Source: Deltaproteobacteria bacterium RBG_16_54_11 (GTDB taxonomy: Bacteria > Desulfobacterota > B13-G15 > RBG-16-54-18). From it: a stretch of 9,950 nucleotides of DNA. The position numbers and the translations under genes were made by a program. Under the pieces are notes generated by a model. It saw only the letters and a program-made list of their open reading frames with translations, searched no databases and was not told the origin of the DNA. This document shows positions 1 to 6,909 of this stretch, piece by piece. Numbering within the stretch: position 1 is the stretch's first letter; the number at the start of each line of letters is the position of its first letter. Location of the stretch: positions 1-9,950 of the forward strand of contig MGQS01000114.1 of NCBI GenBank assembly GCA_001797905.1, read 5' to 3'.

Positions 1-229
1 TGGGCATGCGCCCGCCGTAGGACCACTGCTCGCCCACCCCCATGGCGCTTCCCACAATAAAATCATCGATCTCCTTTGCATCGATGCCCGTACGCTTGAT
101 GAGCTCGGGGAGCAGCTTTGCTAAGAGCTCATCACCTCTCATCTGGCTAAAACAGTCCCTGGCCGGATCATTCGGCCTGGAGCGGGATAGCGCCGTCCTC
201 AAATAACCTACTATGACTACTTCTTTCAT
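1..229 (-). CDS. fadA: Thiolase (acetyl-CoA acyltransferase), N-terminal part, runs off the window
   Basis: Only the first 76 codons are present; the rest lies left of base 1. The protein starts MKEVVIVGYLRTALSRSR, the usual thiolase opening (a short beta strand, then the R-T-x motif). It continues with a helix and the segment IDDFIVGSAMGVGEQW, matching the 'D-x-x-x-G' strand after the first helix of thiolases. The nucleophilic cysteine and the GHP and CxG motifs are outside the window and cannot be checked. The start at 227-229 is fixed by AGGAGGG at 236-242, 6 nt upstream. Thiolases cleave 3-ketoacyl-CoA with CoA to give acetyl-CoA and a shortened acyl-CoA. It is the third gene of the operon after the fadB-like and SDR genes, with an 89-nt gap, which supports a beta-oxidation role. 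An acetoacetyl-CoA thiolase or a SCP-x-like thiolase is also possible. Confidence 0.85.
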   Translation of the reverse strand, partial: MKEVVIVGYLRTALSRSRPNDPARDCFSQMRGDELLAKLLPELIKRTGIDAKEIDDFIVGSAMGVGEQWSYGGRMP

Positions 230-318
230 TATGAACCCTCCTTTTTTTCCTTGAGTGTTTTCTTGCTTACTGTAACTATTAAAATACCCGTTTGCACACC
301 GACAACTCTCTCATTCCT
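230..318. other. Short gap between the SDR gene and the thiolase gene
   Basis: This 89-bp AT-rich gap holds the thiolase ribosome binding site and no evident terminator hairpin. I see no convincing promoter on the minus strand, so the thiolase is probably co-transcribed with the two upstream genes. Confidence 0.5.
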
Positions 319-1137
319 CTATTTTTCTGGAATAGGCGCCTCCAGGGCCCCTGCCAGCAAACATCCGCCATCGACTACAATCTCGGCGCCGGTCGTATAG
401 CTGGAGGCGTCGGACGCCAGATAAACCGCGGCGCCGGCTATCTCATCGGGCTCGCCTATGCGGCCCATGGGGGTTTTGTGGGCCAGCGCCTCTTTCTCCT
501 TTTTGGCCTCTTCCGGCGGGAGGTGGAACCAGTGCGAGTTGAGCATCTTCGTGCTGATCGGCCCGGGGGCAATCGCATTAACCTGAATATTAAAGGGCGC
601 CAATTCCAAGGCGAAGGCCCTGCTTATCATGCGGACACCGGCTTTCGAGATACTGTAGACGCTCACCCCGAGTTCCGGGGTAAAGCCATCGACGGAAGCG
701 ATATTGATAATCTTGCCTCCGCCCTGATCCTTCATGACCTTGGCGATTGCCTGGCTGGTAAAATAAAGTCCCTTCATGTTCAGGTTCATGATGGTTTCCC
801 AGAGACGCTCGTCGGAATCCAGCACGGTACCCATGGCCGGGCTGGCGCCGGCGTTATTGACCAGTATATCGATCCTGCCGAACTTAGCCATCACGATGCC
901 GACCATCTTTTCTATCTCTTCCATCTTGCCCAGATGGGCCTGGACGGGCAATGCCTCGCCGCCGAAGGCCTTGATCTCTGCGGCGGTAGCTTCGAGGTCG
1001 TTCATCTTACGGCTGGTAATTGCAACCTTGGCGCCGGCCTTGGCAAATCCCAGCGCAATGGCCTTGCCGATGCCGCGGCCGCCGCCGGTCACAATCGCGG
1101 TTTTCCCCTTTAAAGAAAATTTGGAAAGATCAAACAT
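319..1137 (-). CDS. Short-chain dehydrogenase/reductase (SDR), NAD(P)-dependent
   Basis: This is a 272-residue classical SDR of normal length. The cofactor motif TGGGRGIG is at residues 17-24 and NNAG at 94-97. The catalytic tetrad is N120, S148, Y161 and K165 (YSISK), followed by the PG motif at 191-192. TSR after the second beta strand (residues 41-43) has a basic residue, as often seen with NADP(H), but the cofactor cannot be assigned firmly. The ATG at 1135-1137 is only 9 nt after the fadB-like stop codon, so the genes are translationally close. The Shine-Dalgarno match is poor, and translation may rely on the ribosome terminating upstream. Between the multifunctional enzyme and a thiolase it could be an additional 3-hydroxyacyl-CoA dehydrogenase, a 3-oxoacyl reductase or an alcohol dehydrogenase for an alternative substrate. 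Substrate is not predictable from the SDR fold. Confidence 0.93.
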   Translation of the reverse strand: MFDLSKFSLKGKTAIVTGGGRGIGKAIALGFAKAGAKVAITSRKMNDLEATAAEIKAFGGEALPVQAHLGKMEEIEKMVGIVMAKFGRIDILVNNAGASPAMGTVLDSDERLWETIMNLNMKGLYFTSQAIAKVMKDQGGGKIINIASVDGFTPELGVSVYSISKAGVRMISRAFALELAPFNIQVNAIAPGPISTKMLNSHWFHLPPEEAKKEKEALAHKTPMGRIGEPDEIAGAAVYLASDASSYTTGAEIVVDGGCLLAGALEAPIPEK

Positions 1138-1146
1138 TGCCCGGAC

Positions 1147-3276
1147 CTACTCTTTGTAAAAGGTCTTTCCCGACTTGGCCATATCTGTTATCAGCTTGGC
1201 CGGTTTAAAACGGACGCCGTACTTGCCTTCCAGCTCCTCCAGTTTTTTGTTGACGTTCTTGATGCCCCAGGCGTCGGCGTACCGCAGGATCCCGCCCCGA
1301 TACGGCGGGAAGCCGGTACCGTAGATCATGGCCAGATCCATATCCTGGGGCCGATCGCAAATACCCTCCTCGATCATGTAGGCTGCCTCGTTGATGGCAT
1401 TCGCCAGCATCAGGTCTACGATCTCCTGATTGGACATCTTCTTGGGGCCGATCTTATTTTCTTTTAAATAGTCTTCCACGACCTTCATTACCTTGGGATT
1501 GGGAACGGGCTTTCCACTGCTATAGTCGTACCACCCTGAGCCGGTCTTGCGTCCATAGCATCCGGTCTGAAAGATGCGTTCCATCAGGGGGTGCACCTTA
1601 TAGCGCTCCCCCATAGTGCGCTCGAAGGTCTTGCCCACATGGTAGTTGATGTCGATTGCCGTCAGATCGGCCAAGGTGGCAGGCCCCATGGGCATGCCGA
1701 AATCGACCATGGCCTCCTCGATGGCCTGCACCGGTACCCCTTCGGCCACCAGCGGAATGAAGCCTCCCATCAAGGCACCCAGTTGCCTGGAGACGTAAAA
1801 CCCCGGGCCGTCGTTGACCACGATGGGGATTTTTTTGATATCTCTGCCAAAGGCGACGCTGGTTGCCAGGGTCTGATCCGAGGTCTTTTTCGTACAGATG
1901 ATCTCCAGGAGCTGCATGCGCTCCGCCGGATTGAAGAAGTGAAGCCCGATCATCCGGCCGGGATCCTTCAGGACGGTCGCCATCTCCGTAATGGGGAGGG
2001 CGGAGGTGTTGGTGCCGAAGATACACTCAGGCTTGCAGATGCCCTCCAGCTTTTTCCAGATATCCTGTTTGATCTTCATATCCTCGAGCACGGCCTCTAT
2101 GACCAGGTCCACATCCTTCATGATGTCGAAAGAGGTCGTGGTCTTCATCTGTTTTGTTATCATGCCGTCGAGGCCTTCCTTCGTCAGCTTTTTCTTCTTG
2201 ATGGCATAATCGAAGGTCTTTCTGACGGTCGCCACCCCTTTTTCAATGGCCTGATCGTTGATGTCCCACAGGACAGCTTCGAAACCGTTCGCCAGCAGCA
2301 GGTTGACGATGCCGGAGCCCATGACCCCGCCGCCCAGCATGGCCACCTTCTTGATCTTGGCCGGCTTGATCTTCTCGATACGGGGGAGCCTGCCGGCCGA
2401 CCGGGTGTTGAGGAATATGCCGATCAAGTTCTTGGCCACGTCGGAGACGGCGCATTCGCTGAAGAGCTCCACCTCCCTTTCGATGTCCTTCTCTATGTCG
2501 TAGCTCAGGCCCTTCTCAATCGCCTCGAGGGCCTTTAAAGGAGCTATATACCCTTTGGCCTTTTGGGCCGTCATCGCCTTGACAAAGCCCATCACGGCCT
2601 TTTTCTCGGCGGCGCTGGGAATGCGGTGAATGTTATAGCGGGTAATATGGAATTGGATGTTTATCTGGCGCGAGAGGAACTTGCCTGCGGCCTTGAAGGC
2701 GGCATCGATGAGCTGTGTTTCGTCGACAACCTCGTCCACCAGCCCCCGGGAAAGGGCCCTCTCGGCCTTGATCGGGTTCCCCGTCGTAATCATCTCCAAG
2801 GAATTTTGCATGCCGACGAGCCTTGGCAGCCTCTGGGTGCCGCCGGCGCCGGGGATAAGGCCGATCTGCACCTCCGGTTGCCCCAGGTTTACCCCCTTGG
2901 CCGCGATCCGGTAGTGACAGGCCATGGCCAGCTCCAGACCGCCTCCCAGGGCGCTGCCGTTGATGGCGGCGACGACCGGCTTGGGTCCCATCTCGATCTT
3001 GTTGAGAAATTGGGCCAAGGCCAGGACCGCCTTGAAGGCCTCTTCTTTTTTCTTCACATGCTGGATCTCGGTGATGTCCGCGCCCGCAATAAAATTCTTG
3101 CCCGTTCCCGTGAGCACCAGGGCCTTGATCTTATCGTCCTCAAAGGCACCATTGACAGCCTCAACCAATTCCGCAGTGAAAGCAGAAGAAAACTGGTTCA
3201 CGGGCGGGTTGTTCATGGTTATCAGGGCAATACCGTCTTTGACATCAACCTTCAAAAACTTGTAGTTCATTTTCAT
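1147..3276 (-). CDS. fadB: Fused enoyl-CoA hydratase / 3-hydroxyacyl-CoA dehydrogenase (FadB/FadJ-like)
   Basis: This 709-residue protein (E. coli FadJ is about 714, FadB about 729) catalyses hydration of trans-2-enoyl-CoA and NAD-dependent oxidation of L-3-hydroxyacyl-CoA in beta-oxidation. Residues 1-190 are a crotonase domain: FIAGADITE (62-70) resembles the oxyanion-hole loop, and GGGLELAMAC supplies E115. E135 in LGQPEVQIGL is the second catalytic glutamate. From about residue 309 a Rossmann domain begins (GGGVMGSG, 315-322), followed by GTNTSALPI (421-429). The dehydrogenase His is H446 in GLHFFNP, paired with E458. The C-terminal helical domain ends with the family signature GTGFPPYRGG (653-662). 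The ATG at 3274-3276 has GGAGG at 3283-3287, 6 nt away; a second ATG two codons in fits less well. It is the first gene of the operon. No thiolase domain is fused; the thiolase is two genes downstream. Choosing fadB rather than fadJ is by similarity of architecture only. Confidence 0.95.
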   Translation of the reverse strand: MKMNYKFLKVDVKDGIALITMNNPPVNQFSSAFTAELVEAVNGAFEDDKIKALVLTGTGKNFIAGADITEIQHVKKKEEAFKAVLALAQFLNKIEMGPKPVVAAINGSALGGGLELAMACHYRIAAKGVNLGQPEVQIGLIPGAGGTQRLPRLVGMQNSLEMITTGNPIKAERALSRGLVDEVVDETQLIDAAFKAAGKFLSRQINIQFHITRYNIHRIPSAAEKKAVMGFVKAMTAQKAKGYIAPLKALEAIEKGLSYDIEKDIEREVELFSECAVSDVAKNLIGIFLNTRSAGRLPRIEKIKPAKIKKVAMLGGGVMGSGIVNLLLANGFEAVLWDINDQAIEKGVATVRKTFDYAIKKKKLTKEGLDGMITKQMKTTTSFDIMKDVDLVIEAVLEDMKIKQDIWKKLEGICKPECIFGTNTSALPITEMATVLKDPGRMIGLHFFNPAERMQLLEIICTKKTSDQTLATSVAFGRDIKKIPIVVNDGPGFYVSRQLGALMGGFIPLVAEGVPVQAIEEAMVDFGMPMGPATLADLTAIDINYHVGKTFERTMGERYKVHPLMERIFQTGCYGRKTGSGWYDYSSGKPVPNPKVMKVVEDYLKENKIGPKKMSNQEIVDLMLANAINEAAYMIEEGICDRPQDMDLAMIYGTGFPPYRGGILRYADAWGIKNVNKKLEELEGKYGVRFKPAKLITDMAKSGKTFYKE

Positions 3277-3361
3277 GATGCACCTCCGGGAGATTTCAAA
3301 TAGTAAGAAGCTTAACGGCTACGAGGACTCTATTGTCCCCACTGGAGTTAATACCCTGGGC

Positions 3362-3377
3362 CGCAGGCACACCTGCG
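3362..3377 (-). other. GC-rich hairpin in the predicted fad operon leader
   Basis: The sequence CGCAGG-CACA-CCTGCG is a perfect 6-bp stem with a 4-nt loop, flanked by further C/G-rich bases (3361-3382). It lies in the predicted 5' UTR, between the promoter near 3450 and the fadB start at 3276. It lacks a T-run, so it is not a standard terminator. It may affect mRNA stability or translation, but no known riboswitch is recognised. Confidence 0.5.
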
Positions 3378-3449
3378 TGCGGCCTTTACGATCGCTTCCG
3401 CCTTTGAGCTATGGACCTTGATTGATGGACCCTCAACTACCTTGTTCTT

Positions 3450-3479
3450 ATTATATACTACTTTTTTTCTTATTGTAAG
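3450..3479 (-). promoter_or_regulatory. Predicted sigma70 promoter of the fad-like operon
   Basis: On the minus strand a perfect -10 TATAAT (3450-3455) is preceded by CTTACA (3474-3479, 18-bp spacer) or, one base shifted, TTACAA (17-bp spacer) as the -35 box. The spacer is A-rich. Transcription would start near 3443, giving an unusually long leader of about 165 nt before the fadB-like start codon. Confidence 0.55.
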
Positions 3480-3485
3480 GGACTT

Positions 3486-3501
3486 TACCGATCGTTCGGT
3501 A
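3486..3501. promoter_or_regulatory. 16-bp palindrome, likely TetR-family operator
   Basis: TACCGATCGTTCGGTA has perfectly complementary 6-bp arms (TACCGA/TCGGTA) around a TCGT centre. It sits 6 bp upstream of the predicted -35 box of the fad-like promoter. Size, symmetry and the ACCGA/TCGGT half-sites resemble operators of TetR-family repressors that control acyl-CoA metabolism. The regulator is not encoded in the window, so the assignment is inferred from form and place. Confidence 0.45.
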
Positions 3502-3608
3502 GCATCTCTGCCCAATATTAGCCACCTCTCAGATATCTGTCAAGTTCTTTTTTGCGCCGGGTAAGGGGTTGAATTTCCATGCTTTTTTCATCGGATCGAA
3601 GGACCAGC

Positions 3609-3656
3609 CGTCCCACAAGGCGCCCCGCAAGGCGTCCCACAAGGCGTCCCACAAGG
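3609..3656. repeat. Four tandem 12-bp repeats downstream of dctM
   Basis: CGTCCCACAAGG occurs four times head to tail: 3609-3620, 3621-3632 (two substitutions, CGCCCCGCAAGG), 3633-3644 and 3645-3656. A degenerate fifth unit follows (CGGGGTGACAAGG, 3657-3669). The array begins about 20 bp past the dctM stop codon, in the 3' untranslated region. The period is 12 bp with no spacers, so it is a minisatellite rather than a CRISPR. Confidence 0.9.
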
Positions 3657-3660
3657 CGGG

Positions 3661-3673
3661 GTGACAAGGTCAC
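3661..3673. other. Small hairpin just past the dctM stop
   Basis: GTGAC-AAG-GTCAC forms a 5-bp stem with a 3-nt loop, one base beyond the dctM stop (3675-3677) in the direction of transcription. It has no T-run and is short, so it is a weak terminator candidate at best. No convincing Rho-independent terminator is seen for the TRAP operon. Confidence 0.4.
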
Positions 3674-3674
3674 A

Positions 3675-4976
3675 TTACTTCATCAGGAGATTGGGGAGCC
3701 ACAGGGCGAGCTGCGGGAAGAGAAACAACAGCGCCCCGCAGACGAGGAGACCGAGCAAGAACGGGTAGACGCCGCGGTAGATGACGCTGAACGGCACCTT
3801 GGTGATGTTCTTGACCACAAAGACATTGATCGCCACCGGCGGTATCACCACGCCGATCATCACCGTAATGGCGATGATCATCCCGAACCATACCGGATCG
3901 AAACCGAGATTGATGATGACGGGATAGAAGATCGGTGTGGCGAGGATCATAAAGGCCAGATCGTCGATAAATGATCCCCCGAGCTGATAGATGAGACTGA
4001 TGAGGATCATAATGAGGTATTTATCGAGGGGCAGCGACACCACCCAATCGGAGGCTATCATGGGGATCTTTGTTATCGTGAGAAAGCGCCCCAGGATGGT
4101 GGAGCCGGCGATGAGCATGAGCACCATGCAAGCCGTGCGCAGGGATTCCATCACCGATTTGACGAATCCCTTAAGAGTGATGTCCTTTTTAAGGACGGAC
4201 AAGAGGAGCACGGCAAAGGTCCCGATACTCCCCGCTTCGGTGGGCGTGAAGAACCCCTTCATGAGGCCCCCGACCACCAGCAAGAAGATAAGGACTATCC
4301 ATCCCACCTCCGGCAGAGAGCTTATCCGCTGCTTCCACGTCGACCTTTCGCCTTTTGGTCCCAAAGACGGGTTGATCTTGCACCAGCCGTAGATAATGAG
4401 GATAAAAAATAGGGCGATGATCAGACCCGGGATGATGCCGGCCAGGAATAGTTTGCCGATGGATTCCCCGGTAATCATGCCGAAGACGATCAGGGTAACG
4501 CTCGGCGGGATGAGGATCCCGAGGGTCCCCACGGTGGCGACGATCCCCGTGGATAGCTTCTTGTCGTAACCATACCGGTCCATCTCCGGGACAGCCACGC
4601 TCGCAAAGGTCGCGGCCGTCGCCGGCGAGGAGCCGCAGATGGCCTTGAAGGCCGTCGCGCCTGCCACCGTGGCCATGGCCAAGCCGCCGGGGATATGGCC
4701 GATAAATTTATAAGCGGCATTAAACAATCTTTTTGCGATCCCCGCATTCAAGGCGATCTGACCCATGAGGACAAAGAGGGGGATAACGGTAAATCCATAG
4801 TTGGAAAAAACCTCAAAGACATCCTTGGCCAGGAGGTTCAATCCGGCTTCGAACGATCTGATGTAGCAGAATCCCAGGAAACCGACCAGGGCCATGGCGA
4901 AGCCGAGCTCGATCCCGGTAAGGAAAAAGACCAGGACCACCGCCAGCCCGATAATGCCGAACATCACCTCATTCAT
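3675..4976 (-). CDS. dctM: TRAP transporter large permease subunit (DctM family)
   Basis: This 433-residue integral membrane protein matches the usual DctM length of about 425-435 and has roughly a dozen hydrophobic segments. It forms the ion-coupled translocation channel of a tripartite ATP-independent periplasmic transporter. Conserved DctM features are GSSPATAAT (115-123), GILIPPS (153-159), FFTPTEAGSIG (242-252) and the second half-repeat motif GVVIPPVAINVFVVKN (375-390). The N- and C-terminal halves therefore both carry the I-P-P hairpin signature of the IT superfamily. The start at 4974-4976 overlaps the dctQ stop by 8 bp. GGAGG, 8 nt upstream, lies within the dctQ coding end, indicating translational coupling. 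The transported substrate cannot be read from this subunit; C4-dicarboxylates are only one option for the family. Confidence 0.96.
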   Translation of the reverse strand: MNEVMFGIIGLAVVLVFFLTGIELGFAMALVGFLGFCYIRSFEAGLNLLAKDVFEVFSNYGFTVIPLFVLMGQIALNAGIAKRLFNAAYKFIGHIPGGLAMATVAGATAFKAICGSSPATAATFASVAVPEMDRYGYDKKLSTGIVATVGTLGILIPPSVTLIVFGMITGESIGKLFLAGIIPGLIIALFFILIIYGWCKINPSLGPKGERSTWKQRISSLPEVGWIVLIFLLVVGGLMKGFFTPTEAGSIGTFAVLLLSVLKKDITLKGFVKSVMESLRTACMVLMLIAGSTILGRFLTITKIPMIASDWVVSLPLDKYLIMILISLIYQLGGSFIDDLAFMILATPIFYPVIINLGFDPVWFGMIIAITVMIGVVIPPVAINVFVVKNITKVPFSVIYRGVYPFLLGLLVCGALLFLFPQLALWLPNLLMK

Positions 4977-5556
4977 CGTATCTGCCTCCGCGGATCTTTA
5001 CAAAATCGCCGATCAGAACGAGGCACTGGGCAAAACAGCAGACCCCTACGCCAAAAACAATAGGATAGGCTGGTATCTGCAAGGTGAGGGAGACCTCTCC
5101 CGTCCTTTGCAGATCCATGCCGTATTTGATCAGATTCCAGCCGATCATGAGGAAGAGAAATATCCCCAGGCATCTCGTGACGATATTGAAGGCATTTCTT
5201 ATCTGAGGCGGGAATCTAAATATGAAAAAGTCGACATAGATATGTCCCCTGAGCCAGGAGGTCAACGGGATGGAAAACCCGATCACCACCGCCCCGGAAA
5301 GGGCCACCAGTTCGTACGTGCCGACTATGGGCCTCACGTGATCTATAATAAGGTTGCCCAAAGTGAGCAACATGCCCCGTGCGAGCAACCATCTCCCGAG
5401 CGAGAGTATGGCCCTGAGAGAAACATCGGCGACCGTGAGCAACATGAGAATGGTGAGGCTGATGCCGGCGATGACGTTGAGAAAGCGGCTGACTTTTTCA
5501 ATCGCCGTTAGGAATATGTTCTTTGAGCGCTTGCGCTTTTTTCTCATCCTGATCAC
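4969..5556 (-). CDS. dctQ: TRAP transporter small permease subunit (DctQ family)
   Basis: This 195-residue membrane protein has a very basic N-terminus (MRKKRKRSK) and four hydrophobic helices at about 26-48, 83-101, 128-146 and 164-184. The family-typical YELVAL (81-86) and GHIYVDFF (104-111) are present. DctQ holds DctM and docks the periplasmic binding protein. Residues 51-79 between helix 1 and the conserved EL make a loop that appears longer than in typical DctQ proteins (about 160-180 residues). The start is uncertain: the longest reading begins with GTG at 5554-5556, while an ATG three codons later (5545-5547) is also possible. Neither has a strong Shine-Dalgarno site, which may lower its expression relative to dctP. 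It is separated from dctP by 206 bp filled mainly by a palindromic element. Confidence 0.92.
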   Translation of the reverse strand: MIRMRKKRKRSKNIFLTAIEKVSRFLNVIAGISLTILMLLTVADVSLRAILSLGRWLLARGMLLTLGNLIIDHVRPIVGTYELVALSGAVVIGFSIPLTSWLRGHIYVDFFIFRFPPQIRNAFNIVTRCLGIFLFLMIGWNLIKYGMDLQRTGEVSLTLQIPAYPIVFGVGVCCFAQCLVLIGDFVKIRGGRYDE

Positions 5557-5571
5557 CGCTCGGCAAGAGAA

Positions 5572-5754
5572 AAATGTAGCGAAGGGCGGATAGAGTCCCC
5601 TTCGGGGAACAAAACCCGCGCCTTTAGGCGAGGCATTTTGACCAAAGGGTCACCTTCGGAGTTCGATCTTTGCCCCCGAAGGTTTCAAATCCCTCCACCC
5701 CCCCTTTGCTAAAGGGGGGTAAGGGGGGATTCTCCCCCGCCCTTCGCTACATTT
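5572..5754. repeat. Structured palindromic element with 18-bp perfect inverted ends (MITE-like)
   Basis: The ends 5572-5589 (AAATGTAGCGAAGGGCGG) and 5737-5754 are exact reverse complements. Inside lie consecutive hairpins: TCCCC-TTC-GGGGA (5596-5608), CGCC-TTTA-GGCG (5619-5630), TGACC-AAAG-GGTCA (5639-5652), ACCTTCGG with CCGAAGGT (5652-5659/5676-5683), and a long C-tract/G-tract hairpin centred on GCT at 5708-5710. No protein is encoded. Such a layout fits a non-autonomous mobile element or an intergenic mosaic repeat, or a structured RNA segment of the dct transcript. I see no clear target-site duplication next to the ends. Confidence 0.75.
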
Positions 5755-5762
5755 CCTATCTA

Positions 5763-6785
5763 CTACTGGAGTTTCTTCAGCTCATCCATATAAAATTTCA
5801 ACGCCTTGTCGCCAGGCAGGCCTTTCTCCTTCATATTCTTGACATACCCATCGAGGATGGGCCTGACTGCCGCTGCCCATCTCATATTCTCCTCTTTGGG
5901 CAGGGAGATGATCTTGTTGCCCGCGGCGATGGTGGCCTCTCTTCCGCCTTTATCGATATCATCCCAGTTCTTGCCTTGTTTCTCGATCCATTCCTTGTTC
6001 ACCTGCTCGATGATCCGCTTGACATCCTTCGGCAGGCCATTCCATTTCTTTTTGTTCATGACCACGAAGAAACCGGTGCTGTACGCAGAGCCCCAACTCT
6101 CCGTGGTAAATTTTACCACCTCTCCCCATTTCCAGGTTTTGAGCGACTCCTGCGGCGCCATCGAGCCCTCCACAACCCCTCGTTTGAGGGAGTCGTAGGT
6201 ATCCGGCATGGGCATGGCCACGGGAACGGCCCCGAGTTTTTCTACGATCTTTGCCGCAAGACCGGTGCACCGGATCTTCATACCCTTCAGATCTTCGAGC
6301 TTCTCCACCGCCGTTTTGGTGTGGAGGAAACCGGGTCCGTGTCCATGGAGGTACATCACCTTGACGTCTTTCAATTCTTTGGGGTTGAATTTTTTGTAAT
6401 AGGCGTTGATCAATTTTGTGGCAACCAGACCGCTCTTGATTCCCAGGGGCAGATCCGCCACCTCGGTCAAGGGGAACCTCCCCCTGGTATAGGCAAAGAC
6501 CGACATCCCGATATCGGATATCCCCTTGACGACTCCGTCATAGCACTTGTCGGCGGCAGTAAGCGTCCCGCCGGGGAATATGGTGATCTTGATCCTGCCG
6601 TTTGTCCTCTTCTCGATCTCCTTTGCCCATTCCATTGCCACCTGTGTTTGCGGGGCCGGGGCAGGGAAAAAGATGGAATAGCCGAGCTCAATCGGTTTCG
6701 CCTGCCCGTAGGCAGGTGCGATGGTGAGCGAGAATCCCGCGCACACGAGGACAAAGATCGAACATAGCATTGTCAACCTTCTCAT
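5763..6785 (-). CDS. dctP: TRAP transporter periplasmic substrate-binding protein (DctP family)
   Basis: This 340-residue secreted solute receptor delivers its ligand to DctQM. The start is set at the ATG 6783-6785, because a Sec signal peptide begins exactly there: basic MRR, a hydrophobic core to about residue 22, and a probable cleavage after AYG at residue 27. An in-frame extension to a TTG at 6845 would put 20 charged residues before the signal. A purine-rich GGAAAGGGGG lies just upstream of the ATG. The mature protein shows the DctP pattern: an early ligand-loop region, SDIGMSVFAYTRGRFPLTEV (residues 90-109), and GMKIRCTG containing R172, the position of the conserved carboxylate-binding arginine. 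After that comes the E-G-S-x-A-P-Q segment (206-212). An organic acid ligand is therefore likely; which one is unknown. It is the first gene of dctPQM. Confidence 0.95.
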   Translation of the reverse strand: MRRLTMLCSIFVLVCAGFSLTIAPAYGQAKPIELGYSIFFPAPAPQTQVAMEWAKEIEKRTNGRIKITIFPGGTLTAADKCYDGVVKGISDIGMSVFAYTRGRFPLTEVADLPLGIKSGLVATKLINAYYKKFNPKELKDVKVMYLHGHGPGFLHTKTAVEKLEDLKGMKIRCTGLAAKIVEKLGAVPVAMPMPDTYDSLKRGVVEGSMAPQESLKTWKWGEVVKFTTESWGSAYSTGFFVVMNKKKWNGLPKDVKRIIEQVNKEWIEKQGKNWDDIDKGGREATIAAGNKIISLPKEENMRWAAAVRPILDGYVKNMKEKGLPGDKALKFYMDELKKLQ

Positions 6786-6867
6786 GGTAATCCCCCTTTC
6801 CTTTTGTCGTTTGAATTTTGTTTGATGCTCGACGTAGCTGCACAAATCGTCGGCAATCCAGCATCTT

Positions 6868-6896
6868 TATATAGATTTAGGCGCATTTTTTGTCAA
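6868..6896 (-). promoter_or_regulatory. Predicted sigma70 promoter of dctPQM
   Basis: On the minus strand a perfect -35 TTGACA (6891-6896) is followed by a 17-bp spacer and TATATA (6868-6873). The transcript would start near 6861, leaving about 75 nt of leader before the dctP ATG at 6785. This spacing also supports the shorter dctP start. Confidence 0.65.
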
Positions 6897-6909
6897 GTAA
6901 AATTTGCAA

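Noticed and set aside
292..1113. Long plus-strand open frame opposite the SDR gene
   Set aside because: The minus strand encodes a complete SDR with all catalytic residues; the plus-strand reading has no recognisable domain and reflects the GC-rich codon pattern.
1591..2538. 315-codon plus-strand open frame opposite the fadB-like gene
   Set aside because: The minus-strand protein is fully conserved throughout; the antisense product is His/Asp/Leu-rich and low in family features, as expected for a shadow.
3609..3669. CRISPR array
   Set aside because: The units are 12 bp and directly adjacent with no unique spacers; there are no cas genes.
3579..3974. Plus-strand frame starting with Arg/Pro/Thr repeats
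   Set aside because: The repeated peptide is simply the 12-bp tandem repeat read in frame, and the remainder is antisense to dctM.
5670..6767. 365-codon plus-strand open frame opposite dctP
   Set aside because: It begins inside the palindromic element and overlaps an intact DctP gene with a signal peptide and promoter; no domain is visible.
6786..6845. N-terminal extension of dctP to a TTG at 6845
   Set aside because: It would place 20 hydrophilic residues before a clear signal peptide; the ATG at 6785 fits the promoter distance and purine-rich site.
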